From: Saccharothrix sp. HUAS TT1
Lineage (GTDB): Bacteria > Actinomycetota > Actinomycetes > Mycobacteriales > Pseudonocardiaceae
Direction: 5' to 3'
Length of the DNA stretch: 64,000 nt
Assembly (NCBI RefSeq): GCF_040744945.1
Contig: NZ_CP160453.1
Location: 6,820,001-6,884,000 of the forward strand
Shown here one piece after another: positions 34,459-42,933 of this stretch. Numbering within the stretch: the stretch's first letter is position 1; every line of letters starts with the position of its first letter. The position numbers were made by a program, and so were the translations under genes. Under the pieces are notes generated by a model. It did not search any database and had not been told where the DNA came from. It saw only the letters and a list, made by a program, of their open reading frames with translations.

Positions 34459-34600
34459 GCCGCAGGCATACAGGGATCGCCGCCCGGCCCGCTACCGCGA
34501 ACGCCGGGATGTCCGCATCTGACCAGACACCTCCGGGGCGGCTCGGCGATCCTCATAAACGCGCTCACACCGCGTTGGTCGTCCCACCGCAGGAGGTCCT

Positions 34601-34897
34601 GTGCTCACCAAGGTCCTGTCGATCCCGCTCAAGCCCGGCAAGCAGTCCGAAGCCGAGCAGCTGGTCCGGCGGTTCGCCCTCCTGGGCCCCGAGCAGGAGC
34701 CCGCGACGCTGTCCTTCCGCGTGTACCGGAACGTGACGCGCCCGGACTACCTGCTGCTCGTCGGCAACTTCGCCGACCAGGACGCCTACGACGCCCACAC
34801 CGGCTCGCCGGCGTACCGGGAGCTCATGGCGTGCGGGCTCGCCGCGTTGGCCGTGGAGGTCGTGGAGTCGGACCACGAGATGATCGTCAGCATCTGA
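34601..34897 (+). CDS. Antibiotic biosynthesis monooxygenase (ABM) domain protein
   Basis: 98 residues, GTG 34601 with GGAGG 5 bases upstream. One ferredoxin-like ABM domain (LSIPLKPGKQSEAEQLVRRF, FRVYRNVTRPDYLLLVGNFA, AHTGSPAYRELM). Such proteins include cofactor-free quinol oxygenases and heme-degrading enzymes, but many have no known reaction. It is divergent from the Ada/AlkA gene, so it may belong to the cluster or be a general stress gene. A 14-bp hairpin follows. Confidence 0.82.
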   Translation: MLTKVLSIPLKPGKQSEAEQLVRRFALLGPEQEPATLSFRVYRNVTRPDYLLLVGNFADQDAYDAHTGSPAYRELMACGLAALAVEVVESDHEMIVSI

Positions 34898-34913
34898 GAC
34901 GCCCCGTGTACCC

Positions 34914-34951
34914 GCCGTCACGTCGGGTGACCACAGGCCCGACGTGACGGC
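34914..34951 (+). terminator. Terminator after the ABM gene
   Basis: GCCGTCACGTCGGG (34914-34927) pairs perfectly with CCCGACGTGACGGC (34938-34951), 10-base loop, 17 bases after the stop. Confidence 0.85.
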
Positions 34952-34969
34952 TTCCCACCCCCGCAACCG

Positions 34970-34995
34970 CCATCCGGGTGATCCTCCCCGGATGG
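34970..34995. terminator. Second hairpin downstream of the ABM gene
   Basis: CCATCCGGG (34970-34978) pairs with CCCGGATGG (34987-34995), 9-bp stem with 8-base loop. It may be a back-up terminator and lies 6 bases before operator-like site B. Confidence 0.55.
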
Positions 34996-35001
34996 TCGGA
35001 G

Positions 35002-35037
35002 GTTGATTGTTCGGACCGATCAACTCTGCCGTTCAAC
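35002..35037 (+). promoter_or_regulatory. Tripartite operator-like site B
   Basis: GTTGAT (35002-35007), 11 bases, ATCAAC (35019-35024), 7 bases, TTCAAC (35032-35037). Same spacing as site A, and both copies share GGTTGATTGT at the left end. It points rightwards in the 34898-35543 gap, which otherwise holds two hairpins and one possible short ORF. Confidence 0.55.
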
Positions 35038-35126
35038 CTCGTCATCGGCTGGAATGGCCGCGGCGCACCACCCGTGGCGCCCGGCCCGGCAGGGCCACCG
35101 AAGGCGGCGATGACGGAGACAGACCT

Positions 35127-35300
35127 GTGACTGGCACGGCAGAAGACCTGTCCGGCGCGGCGATCCTCTCGCGCACGACACCACCCCTGCCCGACGCCTG
35201 CGCGTTGACCGGGGGGAACACCGGATCACCCCGCCGGGAACCGCCCGCGCTGAGACGGCGGCGGCGGCCTTCCCCCACACCCGTCCAGCCGATCGCGTGA
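35127..35300 (+). CDS. Possible short protein downstream of site B
   Basis: A 57-residue reading from GTG 35127 with ACGGAGA 6-7 bases upstream. It begins MTGTAEDLSGAAILS, has one Cys and ends in an Arg/Pro-rich tail. It lies ~90 bases after site B, similar to the distance between site A and the monooxygenase gene. No homology recognised. In GC-rich DNA such an ORF can be chance, so this is a weak call. Confidence 0.25.
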   Translation: MTGTAEDLSGAAILSRTTPPLPDACALTGGNTGSPRREPPALRRRRRPSPTPVQPIA

Positions 35301-35543
35301 CCACCCCGCGCTCGGAGCTGGACGCCGCCACCCGGTGAACCGGGGTCGGCCGATCACTTCGTGATGCCGCACGTGCCTGCCGCCTGGGGAGTGCGGCCGT
35401 GCCCAGCGGCTATCCGAAGACCGCATGTGCCCATCAGTCCGTCGTGGCCCGCCGATCCGCCGGCCGGATCGACGCGGGCACTATCGGCGGTAGTGGTGTT
35501 CCGACGTCCGACGGAGTCGTCGGCTCAAGGAGGGGGATCAGCC

Positions 35544-37040
35544 ATGGCGAGACCGGAGAAGCCCGTGGACGTCGGCAGCGGGGTGGCCGCCACGTTCGCC
35601 ACGGAGCTGCGCCGATTAAGAGCGTGCGCCGGCAACCCGACGTACCGGGAGATGGCGCGCTCGGCGTTGTTCGCACCGTCCGTGCTGTCGAACGCGGCCA
35701 GCGGCACCCGGCTGCCGACGTTGCAGGTGACGCTCGGTTTCGTCGCCGCGTGCGGCGGTGACCGGGAGGAGTGGCGGCGGCGCTGGATGGAAGCCGCGAA
35801 CGTCGCCAACACGGACGCGCCGTCCTGGGGCCGATATAGGAGCTCGCCCCAAGACCGGGGGATGCCCCGGCCGGCCCAGCTGCCGCTGCGATCCTGGGGG
35901 TTCGTCGGCAGGCAGCGCGAGTTGGACCTGCTCCAGGTGCCCGCGTCCAGCCCGGCGGTCGTCACCGGTCCGGTCGGGGTGGGCAAGAGCGACCTGGCCC
36001 TGCACCACGCGCACCGCGTCGCCGCCGACATGGTCGACGGCCAGCTGTACGCGGACCTCGGACCGCTGAGCGGCACCGCTTCGGACGCCGGGTTCGTGCT
36101 GGACGGTTTTCTGCGGGCTCTGGGAGTGCCCGCAGACCACCTGTCCGGCACGGTCGACCAGCGCGCGGGGCTGTACCGGTCCCTGCTGGTGGAGCGCAGG
36201 CTCCTGGTCCTGCTGGAGAACGTCCGCGACGAGCGCCAGGTGCGCCCGCTGCTGACCGAGTCCCGGCACAGCCAGACCCTGGTGGTCAGCCGCAAGCCGC
36301 TGCTGGGCCTGGACGGCGTCCGCCGCGTCCGGCTGGACGTGCCGTCGCGGTCCGACTCGCTCGCGATGATCACCGCGGCCGTGCCCGAACGGGCCGAGGC
36401 CGAGCCGCGCGAGTGCGACCGGCTCGCCGAGCTGTGCGACGACCTGCCCCTGGCGCTGAACATCGCCCTGCGCAAGCTCGTCGCCCGGCCGGACCTGCCG
36501 CTGCACCGGGCGAACGCCAAGCTGGTGGAGCGCGACGGCGCGCTGAACTGGCTCCGCATCGGCGACCTGTCCCTGCGCGAGTCGCTGAACTCCGCCTACC
36601 AGGAGCTGGGCGGGGCCGCCCGGACGCTGCTGACCCGCATCGCCCGCCTGCCGTTCCGCTGCGACCCGGACTCGGTCGTGCACGAGGGCGGGGAGCTGGC
36701 GGAGGAACTGGTGGAAGCCGGTCTGCTGCGCCGCGGCGACCACCCGGGTAGCTACCGGGTGGAGCGACTGGTGCGGGCGTTCGCGATCGAGGCGGGCGCG
36801 ACCCCGACCGACCACTCCCACTTACCCCCGCCACCGCAGTGGCTCGACTCACCGCCGAGACAGGCGCGCCGGCACGAGCCGATCGACTGGAACGCCCTGC
36901 GGGGACGCCCGGACCTGGCGGACTGCCGCCCGGAGGTCATGGCGGGAGGCGCGCTGTCACCTCTCCGCATCGAACTGCCCACCCGCACCGCGGGCCGGGT
37001 GGAACCGACCATCCTGTGGGGCGCTAGAACCGTGCACTGA
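35544..37040 (+). CDS. XRE-type HTH/NB-ARC (STAND) regulator
   Basis: 498 residues from ATG 35544, AAGGAGGGGG upstream. Residues ~10-85: HTH domain (ELRRLRACAGNPTYREMARSA, TLQVTLGFVAACGGD). Then an NB-ARC ATPase: RSWGFVGRQRELDLL, P-loop GPVGVGKS, Walker B LLVLLENV and GLPL-like DDLPLALNIAL. The C-terminus ends soon after the winged-helix region, without TPRs. The layout resembles AfsR/SARP-associated regulators lacking the BTAD. It could regulate neighbouring pathway genes or belong to a defence-type STAND set. The target is unknown. Confidence 0.8.
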   Translation: MARPEKPVDVGSGVAATFATELRRLRACAGNPTYREMARSALFAPSVLSNAASGTRLPTLQVTLGFVAACGGDREEWRRRWMEAANVANTDAPSWGRYRSSPQDRGMPRPAQLPLRSWGFVGRQRELDLLQVPASSPAVVTGPVGVGKSDLALHHAHRVAADMVDGQLYADLGPLSGTASDAGFVLDGFLRALGVPADHLSGTVDQRAGLYRSLLVERRLLVLLENVRDERQVRPLLTESRHSQTLVVSRKPLLGLDGVRRVRLDVPSRSDSLAMITAAVPERAEAEPRECDRLAELCDDLPLALNIALRKLVARPDLPLHRANAKLVERDGALNWLRIGDLSLRESLNSAYQELGGAARTLLTRIARLPFRCDPDSVVHEGGELAEELVEAGLLRRGDHPGSYRVERLVRAFAIEAGATPTDHSHLPPPPQWLDSPPRQARRHEPIDWNALRGRPDLADCRPEVMAGGALSPLRIELPTRTAGRVEPTILWGARTVH

Positions 37041-37432
37041 CGCACCGAGCCGCGGCGGTCGTGCACCCGGACCTCGGGGGCGTGCTCGCGGACACGCCCT
37101 CACGACCGCTGTACCCGCCCCCACCCGGTCCCGATGTCGAACCCGCCGGCACTCCGACCCCGAGCCCCGTGCCGCGCCCCTCGCTCGCACCGAACCGGGC
37201 CGATCACGCGGTGCTCGCCGCATCGACGCGCGAGCACCGCCCTGAGGGGTCGACGCCTGGCCGTCGGCCGTTCGATTCTTGAAGAGGCAAACCACTGGTC
37301 GTGCGAACCAAGTGTGATCCATAACAGTGACTACCGATTTGGACCACAAAGAGACCACACGTCGCTCCAGCCGAGCAGGAAGTAGACGATTGCTCGACAA
37401 AGCGGTCAACCGCTCGACGCCAAACGGGTGAA
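37041..37432. other. Intergenic region, no gene seen
   Basis: The stretch is visibly less GC-rich from about 37260 (runs such as ATTCTTGAAGAGG and CCATAACAGTGACTACC) than the surroundings, and that composition continues into the broken NB-ARC gene. It should contain that gene's old promoter. No RNA gene or clear repeat was found. Confidence 0.5.
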
Positions 37433-38929
37433 GTGCGGTCAACCAACAGCCCGCACCCCGTCCCGTACGCGAAGATCCGAAGCGTGGGAAGCCCTGGTGA
37501 ACCGGGACCGCGCGGCGACAGCGACCCGAACGACCCGCCGGATCGGCCGCACGTCAACATCACCCATGCAACGGCCAACGTGATGAGCGGCACGACGATT
37601 GGCCCGACGATACAGGCCAACGTGATAAACGGCGGGGTGCACGTGCACTACGGCCGCACGCCCGTGACGCTGCCCCACCGGTTCGGAGAGGTGCCTCCGC
37701 GCGCAGCAGGCTTCCAGGCACGTGCCGTTGCCGAATTAATCGGAAAAACACCGAACGAGGATGTCGAACCTCACGGCAGAAACACGCGAATGGCAGTGCT
37801 GTTCGGTTTAAGCGGAATGGGCAAGACGCAGTTGGCGGCCGCCTACGCCGAGCACGCCTGGAGTTCAGGCGAGATCGACCTGCTGGTCTGGGCAACCGCC
37901 GGTTCGCGCGATCTCGTCGTCGCGGAGTAAGCACAACTGGCCACCGAGCTGACCGGCATCGAGGACTCACAACCGTCTCGTGGCGCGTCACGACTGCTCT
38001 CCTGGCTCGCCACGACGAAGGCCCGCTGGTTGGTCGTGCTGGACGACCTGTGGAAGCCTTCCGACCTCGAAGGGTTGTGGCCCCCGCCCTCTCCGACCGG
38101 CCGCGCCTTGGTGACCACCAGACGGCGTGATGTCGCACTACAGGGTGACGGGCGGCACCCGATCGAGATCGGGCTGTTCACCTCGGAGGAATCCGCCGCC
38201 TACGTGCGCGCCCGCCTGGTCGACCACCCCCACCTGACGAATGGACTGACCGAGCTGACGCACGCGCTCGAACACGTGCCGACAGCACTGGCACGCGCCG
38301 CCGACCACCTGCTGCAGCGACACCTCTCCTGCGCGGAATACCTGGAACGGCTCTACAGCCGGCGCCGCGCCAGAACCCGGCCGGTCACCGCCCAGGACGC
38401 ACAGCTGGACGAATCCCTCGAAACCGAAGCCGCAGCACTGGCGCTGTCGGTCGAGCAGGCCGACTTGGCCCACCCGGCCAGGTCGAAAGGCACTTCCTCC
38501 GACATCCGGATCGTCTGGTTCGACCCGGAGACGGGTGCGGCGAGCAGGATCTGGACGGGGACGAGCGCAGAGAAGATCAGCATTGACGAGGAATGGGACC
38601 GGCGCGTGCCGCCCGCGCACGATCACCCGCCGAGCACCATCAGCACCCACGACCGCGACGGCAGCATCCACCGGGTGGACGGCCCGGGAAGCGAGAACCG
38701 GAACGACTTCCTCACGCTGTGGAGCCGCCTCACCAAGATCTCCCTGGCCAGCCCCGGCCGGGCCGCCGTTCGCGCACACGGCATCCACAAGATCAGCAGT
38801 GGGAACAACACCGGATACGTCCAGTTCGACATCGCGGGCCGTTCCGCGCGGGTCCACTTGGACTACAAGTTCACCGACTACCGCCCTGAGCACGGTGTCA
38901 TCACCACAACACACGTGCAGATCTACTGA
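37433..38929 (+). pseudogene. NB-ARC/STAND gene interrupted by an in-frame stop
   Basis: One continuous frame except for TAA at 37928-37930. Before it: THATANVMSGTTIGPTIQAN and NGGVHVHYG, an N-terminal motif common in NLR-like proteins, then ARAVAELIGK and P-loop FGLSGMGKTQLA. After it: ARWLVVLDDLW (Walker B) and HALEHVPTALARAADHLL (GLPL region). DLVVAE-stop-AQLATELTG would be restored by TAC (Tyr). From ~38480 the sequence becomes a different beta-rich tail (DIRIVWFDPETG) rather than TPRs. Probably a truncated, recently inactivated gene. A sequencing error or readthrough is the alternative. The start codon is uncertain (GTG 37433 or 37484). Confidence 0.75.
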
Positions 38930-39074
38930 CTCCAGCACAAGTCGACGTACGCTCAGGTTGCGCGGCACGCCGACAGCGCTCTGGCCGCACAAGGCATCCC
39001 CTAAGGGTCGGAGATCATCAACCTCAGGGGTGGGCCGGATGTGACGGGTGGACGGACGGCCCTAGGGTCCTCGT

Positions 39075-40004
39075 GTGCCACTCATCGAGACCACGGCGCT
39101 GGGAATGCGCTACGACGGCAAGGTGACCGCTCTGACGGACCTGACGTTGGACATCGAGGCGGGCGTCGTCGGTCTGGTCGGGGTCAACGGCGCCGGGAAG
39201 ACCACGCTGATCAAGCTCGCGCTCGGGCTGCTCACCCCCACCAGCGGGCGGATTCGCGTGCTCGGCCTCGACCCGATCGCGGACGGGGAGCAGGTGCGGG
39301 CGAAGGTCGGTTACATGCCCGAGCACGACTGCCTGCCGCCGGACGTGGTCGCCGCGGAGTTCGTCACGCACATGGCGCGGATCAGCGGCCTGCCCGCCGC
39401 GGCGGCGCGGGAGCGGGCGTCGGAGACGTTGCGGCACGTGGGGCTCTACGAGGAGCGCTACCGCCGGATCGGCGGGTACTCCACCGGCATGAAGCAGCGG
39501 GTCAAGCTCGCCCAGGCCCTGGTCCACGACCCCGAACTGCTGCTGCTGGACGAACCCACCAACGGGCTCGACCCGGAGGGCAGGCGGGCGATGCTCGACC
39601 TGGTGCACCGCATCGGCACCGAGTTCGGCATCTCGGTGGTGGTCTGCTCCCACCTGCTCGGCGAGATCGAGCGGATCTGCACGTCGCTGGTGGCCATCGA
39701 CGCGGGCACCCTCCTGCGCTCGGCGACGCTGTCCTCGATGACCGAGCACAACGACCTGCTCGTGGTCGAGATCGACGAGGGCGCCGAGCGGCTGGCCGAC
39801 GCGCTCGCCGCCGGGGGCGTGGACGTGCGCCGCCGCAACCGCGTGCTGACCGTCCGCCTCGGCGAGGACGACGGCGCGGTGTACGACCTCATCCGGGACG
39901 CCGTCGCGGACCTCGACCTCAGCCTGCACCGGCTCGAACGCCAGCGGCACCAGGTCGCCGACCTGTTCCGCGACCGCCCGGCCGAGGAGGTGTCCCATGT
40001 CTGA
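39075..40004 (+). CDS. ABC transporter ATP-binding protein 1
   Basis: 309 residues from GTG 39075. Walker A GVNGAGKTTL, signature YSTGMKQRVKLAQAL, Walker B LLLLDEPTNGLD and H-loop VVCSHLLGEIE are complete. The YSTGMKQR signature instead of LSGGQ is typical of ABC-2 exporter ATPases. First gene of a four-gene operon with two ATPases and two permeases, each overlapping the next. Substrate unknown. Confidence 0.9.
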   Translation: MPLIETTALGMRYDGKVTALTDLTLDIEAGVVGLVGVNGAGKTTLIKLALGLLTPTSGRIRVLGLDPIADGEQVRAKVGYMPEHDCLPPDVVAAEFVTHMARISGLPAAAARERASETLRHVGLYEERYRRIGGYSTGMKQRVKLAQALVHDPELLLLDEPTNGLDPEGRRAMLDLVHRIGTEFGISVVVCSHLLGEIERICTSLVAIDAGTLLRSATLSSMTEHNDLLVVEIDEGAERLADALAAGGVDVRRRNRVLTVRLGEDDGAVYDLIRDAVADLDLSLHRLERQRHQVADLFRDRPAEEVSHV

Positions 40005-40857
40005 GTCCGGCGTCATCCACGACATCGGCTACCAGCGCTACACCGGCCCGAGGCTCGGCCCCGGCTACTCGGCCCGCGCGCTGTACACCCACAGCGTCCG
40101 CAGCGCCTACGGCCTCGGCCGCAGCCCGTGGGCGAAGGTGCTGCCGATCGGGCTCGTCGGCCTGGCCGGCATCGCCTCGCTGGTCATCGTGATCATCAAC
40201 AGCCAGCTGCCCCAGCCGGTGCTCGACTACGTCGGCATCGCCTCCACCTTCACCTTCGCCGCGACGGTGTTCGTCGCCGTGGTCGCGCCCGAGCTGGTGT
40301 CGGTGGACCTGCGCACGAACCTGCTGCACCTGTACCTGTCCCGCCCGCTGGGCCGGGCGAGCTACGCGCTGGCCAAGGTCGCCGCGCTGGCCACCGCGAC
40401 GTTCCTGATGCTCGCCGTGCCCATGCTGATCATGTTCATCGGCATGGCCTTCAGCACCGACGACGGCGTCCCGGGTGTGCTGGAGGAGTTCGGCGGACTG
40501 CTCGTCGGCCTCCTCGCCGCGGCCGTCCACGCGGTGCTCCTGGCGGCGCTGGGCCTGCCGATCGCGTCGCTGTCGGGACGCCGGGTGTTCACCACCGGCA
40601 TGATCATGGCGGTCTTCCTGCTCACCGCCCCGATCTCGGCCGTCCTGCGCGAGCTGGACTCCGGCGCGATCGGACAGCTCGCCGGGCTGCTCGACCCGAC
40701 GAGCCTGCTCAACGGCGTGGACCAGTGGTTGTTCGGGGCGGACGTCGACCTCGCCCCGATCGGCTCGTTCGGACCGGTGTACGGCCTGGTCACGGTCGCG
40801 CTGGCCGCGCTCGGCACGATGGCCGCGGTGTGGCGGTACAAGGGGGTGAGGTCGTGA
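39997..40857 (+). CDS. ABC-2 family transporter permease 1
   Basis: 286 residues, ATG 39997 (GAGGAGG upstream), overlapping the ATPase gene by 8 bases. About six membrane segments. A long cytoplasmic N-terminus (GYQRYTGPRLGPGYSARALY) is followed by TM1 near residue 50, and LSRPLGRASYALAKVAAL marks the ABC-2 coupling loop. Partner of one of the two ATPases. Confidence 0.88.
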   Translation: MSESGVIHDIGYQRYTGPRLGPGYSARALYTHSVRSAYGLGRSPWAKVLPIGLVGLAGIASLVIVIINSQLPQPVLDYVGIASTFTFAATVFVAVVAPELVSVDLRTNLLHLYLSRPLGRASYALAKVAALATATFLMLAVPMLIMFIGMAFSTDDGVPGVLEEFGGLLVGLLAAAVHAVLLAALGLPIASLSGRRVFTTGMIMAVFLLTAPISAVLRELDSGAIGQLAGLLDPTSLLNGVDQWLFGADVDLAPIGSFGPVYGLVTVALAALGTMAAVWRYKGVRS

Positions 40858-41765
40858 ACGCCGTGGAACTCGCAGGGGTCTCCCGCTGGTACGGCAACGT
40901 GGTCGCGGTCAACGACGTGACGCTGTCGATCGGCCCGGGGCTGACCGGCCTGCTCGGGCCCAACGGCGCGGGCAAGACGACCGTGCTGCACCTGATGGCG
41001 GGCCTGTTGGAGCCGTCGCAGGGCAAGGTCACGATCGGCGGGGAGCCCGCGTGGACCAACCCGGCCGTGTACCGCAGGCTCGGCCTGGTGACCGAGCGCG
41101 AGAGCGTGCCGGGATTCCTCACCGCGTGGGAGTTCGTCCTGGCCGGCGCCAAGCTGCACAAGCTCCCCGACCCGAGGGCCGCGGCCCGCGCCGCCCTGGA
41201 GACCGTGGACCTGGTCGACGCGCAGGACCGCCGGATCTCCACCTACTCCAAGGGGATGCGCCAGCGGAGCCGGGTCGCCGCGGCGCTGGTGCACGACCCG
41301 GACGTGCTGCTGCTGGACGAGCCGTTCAACGGCATGGACCCCCGGCAGCGGATGCACATGATGGAACTGCTCGACGGCATGGCCGGGAAGGGGCGGACCA
41401 TCGTGTTCAGCTCCCACATCCTGGAGGAGGTCGAACAGCTCTCCGGCACCGTGCAGGTGATCGTGGCGGGCAGGCTCGCCGCCTCCGGCGACTACCGGCA
41501 CATCCGGCGGTTGATGACCACCCGCCCGCACGTGTTCACCATCGCCTCCTCCGACGACCGCCTCCTCGCGACGGCGCTGATGGCCGAGCCGTCGGTCTCC
41601 GGTATCAGCATCACCGAGGCGGGGCTCCAGGTGCACACCAGCGACTACGGCGCCTTCACCCGCGCCCTGGCCAAGCTCGCCAAGGCGCGCGACATCCGGC
41701 TGACCACCATCCTGCCTTCGGACGAGTCCCTCGAGAAGGTCTTCTCCTACCTGGTGACCACATGA
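40854..41765 (+). CDS. ABC transporter ATP-binding protein 2
   Basis: 303 residues from GTG 40854 in a GTGA overlap with permease 1. Walker A GPNGAGKTTV, signature YSKGMRQRSRVAAAL, Walker B LLLLDEPFNGMD, H-loop VFSSHILEEVE. A C-terminal domain of ~90 residues follows. Clear paralogue of ATPase 1; the two may form a heterodimer. Confidence 0.9.
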   Translation: MNAVELAGVSRWYGNVVAVNDVTLSIGPGLTGLLGPNGAGKTTVLHLMAGLLEPSQGKVTIGGEPAWTNPAVYRRLGLVTERESVPGFLTAWEFVLAGAKLHKLPDPRAAARAALETVDLVDAQDRRISTYSKGMRQRSRVAAALVHDPDVLLLDEPFNGMDPRQRMHMMELLDGMAGKGRTIVFSSHILEEVEQLSGTVQVIVAGRLAASGDYRHIRRLMTTRPHVFTIASSDDRLLATALMAEPSVSGISITEAGLQVHTSDYGAFTRALAKLAKARDIRLTTILPSDESLEKVFSYLVTT

Positions 41766-42484
41766 ACCCGACGATCATGAGCCTCACGGCGAGGGCGCTC
41801 CTCGGCCGCAGGCGCGTGCTGCTGCTGCTCCCCATGCCGATCATCCTGCTGGGGCTGACCCTGCTGGCCGTCACCGAAGAGGACGAGGCCGCGACCCCGT
41901 CCGACTGGGGCCCGCTGGTCTTCTCCAACCTCGGGCTCGCGGTCGTGCTGCCGCTGACCGCGTTGATCGTCGGCAGCAGCGTGCTCGGTCTGGAGATCGA
42001 CGACGGCACCATCACCCACCTGATCACCAAGCCGCTGCCGCGCTCGGAGATCATCCTGTCCAAGCTCCTGGTGGCCTGGCTGGTGACCACCGCGGCCACC
42101 GCCCTGCCGCTGGCCGCCGCGGCCGTGATCGCGGGTTCCGGCGCGCTGGCGGTCGGCCTGGTCGCCGGCACGGCCCTCGGCGCGCTGGCCTACAGCGCCC
42201 TGTTCCTGGCCCTGAGCGTGATGACCAAGCGCCCGGTCGCGGTCGGCCTCGTCTACATCGTGCTGTGGGAGAACCTGCTGGTGTCGTTCGTGGACGGCGC
42301 CCGCGTGTTCAGCATCCGCCAGCACGCGGCGGCCATCGCGGACGCCATCGGCGACACCCCGCTGATCTCCTCGACGCTGTCGCTGCCCACGGCGTTGATC
42401 ATGGCGTCGGTGTTCGCCGTGGTGGGCGCGGTCGGCGCCACGCGGAGGCTGCGGACGTTCGCGCTGACGGGCGAGGCGAACTAG
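41762..42484 (+). CDS. ABC-2 family transporter permease 2
   Basis: 240 residues, ATG 41762 in an ATGA overlap with ATPase 2. Six membrane segments; the coupling loop reads ITHLITKPLPRSEIILSKLL, matching that of permease 1. Last gene of the operon. An IS5-type transposase remnant lies just downstream on the opposite strand. Confidence 0.9.
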   Translation: MNPTIMSLTARALLGRRRVLLLLPMPIILLGLTLLAVTEEDEAATPSDWGPLVFSNLGLAVVLPLTALIVGSSVLGLEIDDGTITHLITKPLPRSEIILSKLLVAWLVTTAATALPLAAAAVIAGSGALAVGLVAGTALGALAYSALFLALSVMTKRPVAVGLVYIVLWENLLVSFVDGARVFSIRQHAAAIADAIGDTPLISSTLSLPTALIMASVFAVVGAVGATRRLRTFALTGEAN

Positions 42485-42569
42485 GAGCTGTTCGGCTCAG
42501 CCCGCCTGGGGACCGGCCGAGCCCGGCCGCCTCAGCCCGCGCCTTCCGACGCCGCCTGCAGGTGGCACG

Positions 42570-42857
42570 GTCACGACCGGCAGACGTGCCCGCGAGAGTC
42601 TCCCCGGCGACCGCCAACCCGGCAGATTCGTGATGCGCTCGCACGATCGTGGAGTCCACGCTCACCAACTCCGACCCGACCTGCCCGCGAGAGGCGGCCT
42701 CGGCGATCAACGCGTCCATCAACGCCTGGAACACCCCCGCCCTGGCCCAGGCGTTGAACTGCTCCCGCACCCGCCGCGGCAACGGCCCGGTGGCCGCCAC
42801 CAGCAGGTGCGGCTCGATCAACGCCCACTCGGCATCGGTCAGATCAAAACGCGCCAC
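42570..42857 (-). pseudogene. Decayed IS5-family transposase fragment
   Basis: MARFDLTDAEWALIEPHLL is the standard N-terminus of IS5-type transposases. After PLPRRVREQF the frame jumps to NAWARAGVFQALMDALIAEA, skipping the usual WRFRTGxxWRD segment. It then reads VSVDSTIVRAHHESAG with the first catalytic Asp before homology fades. With an internal deletion and no DDE remainder it cannot be active. No terminal inverted repeats were found. The rest of the 42485-42933 gap shows nothing else. Confidence 0.8.
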
Positions 42858-42933
42858 ACCCGTGTTCTACCAGCCCCACCAGCACACCACCTGGCTCGAC
42901 CTGGATCCGAACCCCGAACAGCGGTTCGCGCCG

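Noticed and set aside
37433..38929. Two separate functional genes split at 37930
   Set aside because: The second part lacks a ribosome site and start near the break, and the NB-ARC core is divided between the parts.
42570..42857. Active insertion sequence
   Set aside because: Internal deletion, missing DDE remainder and no terminal inverted repeats.
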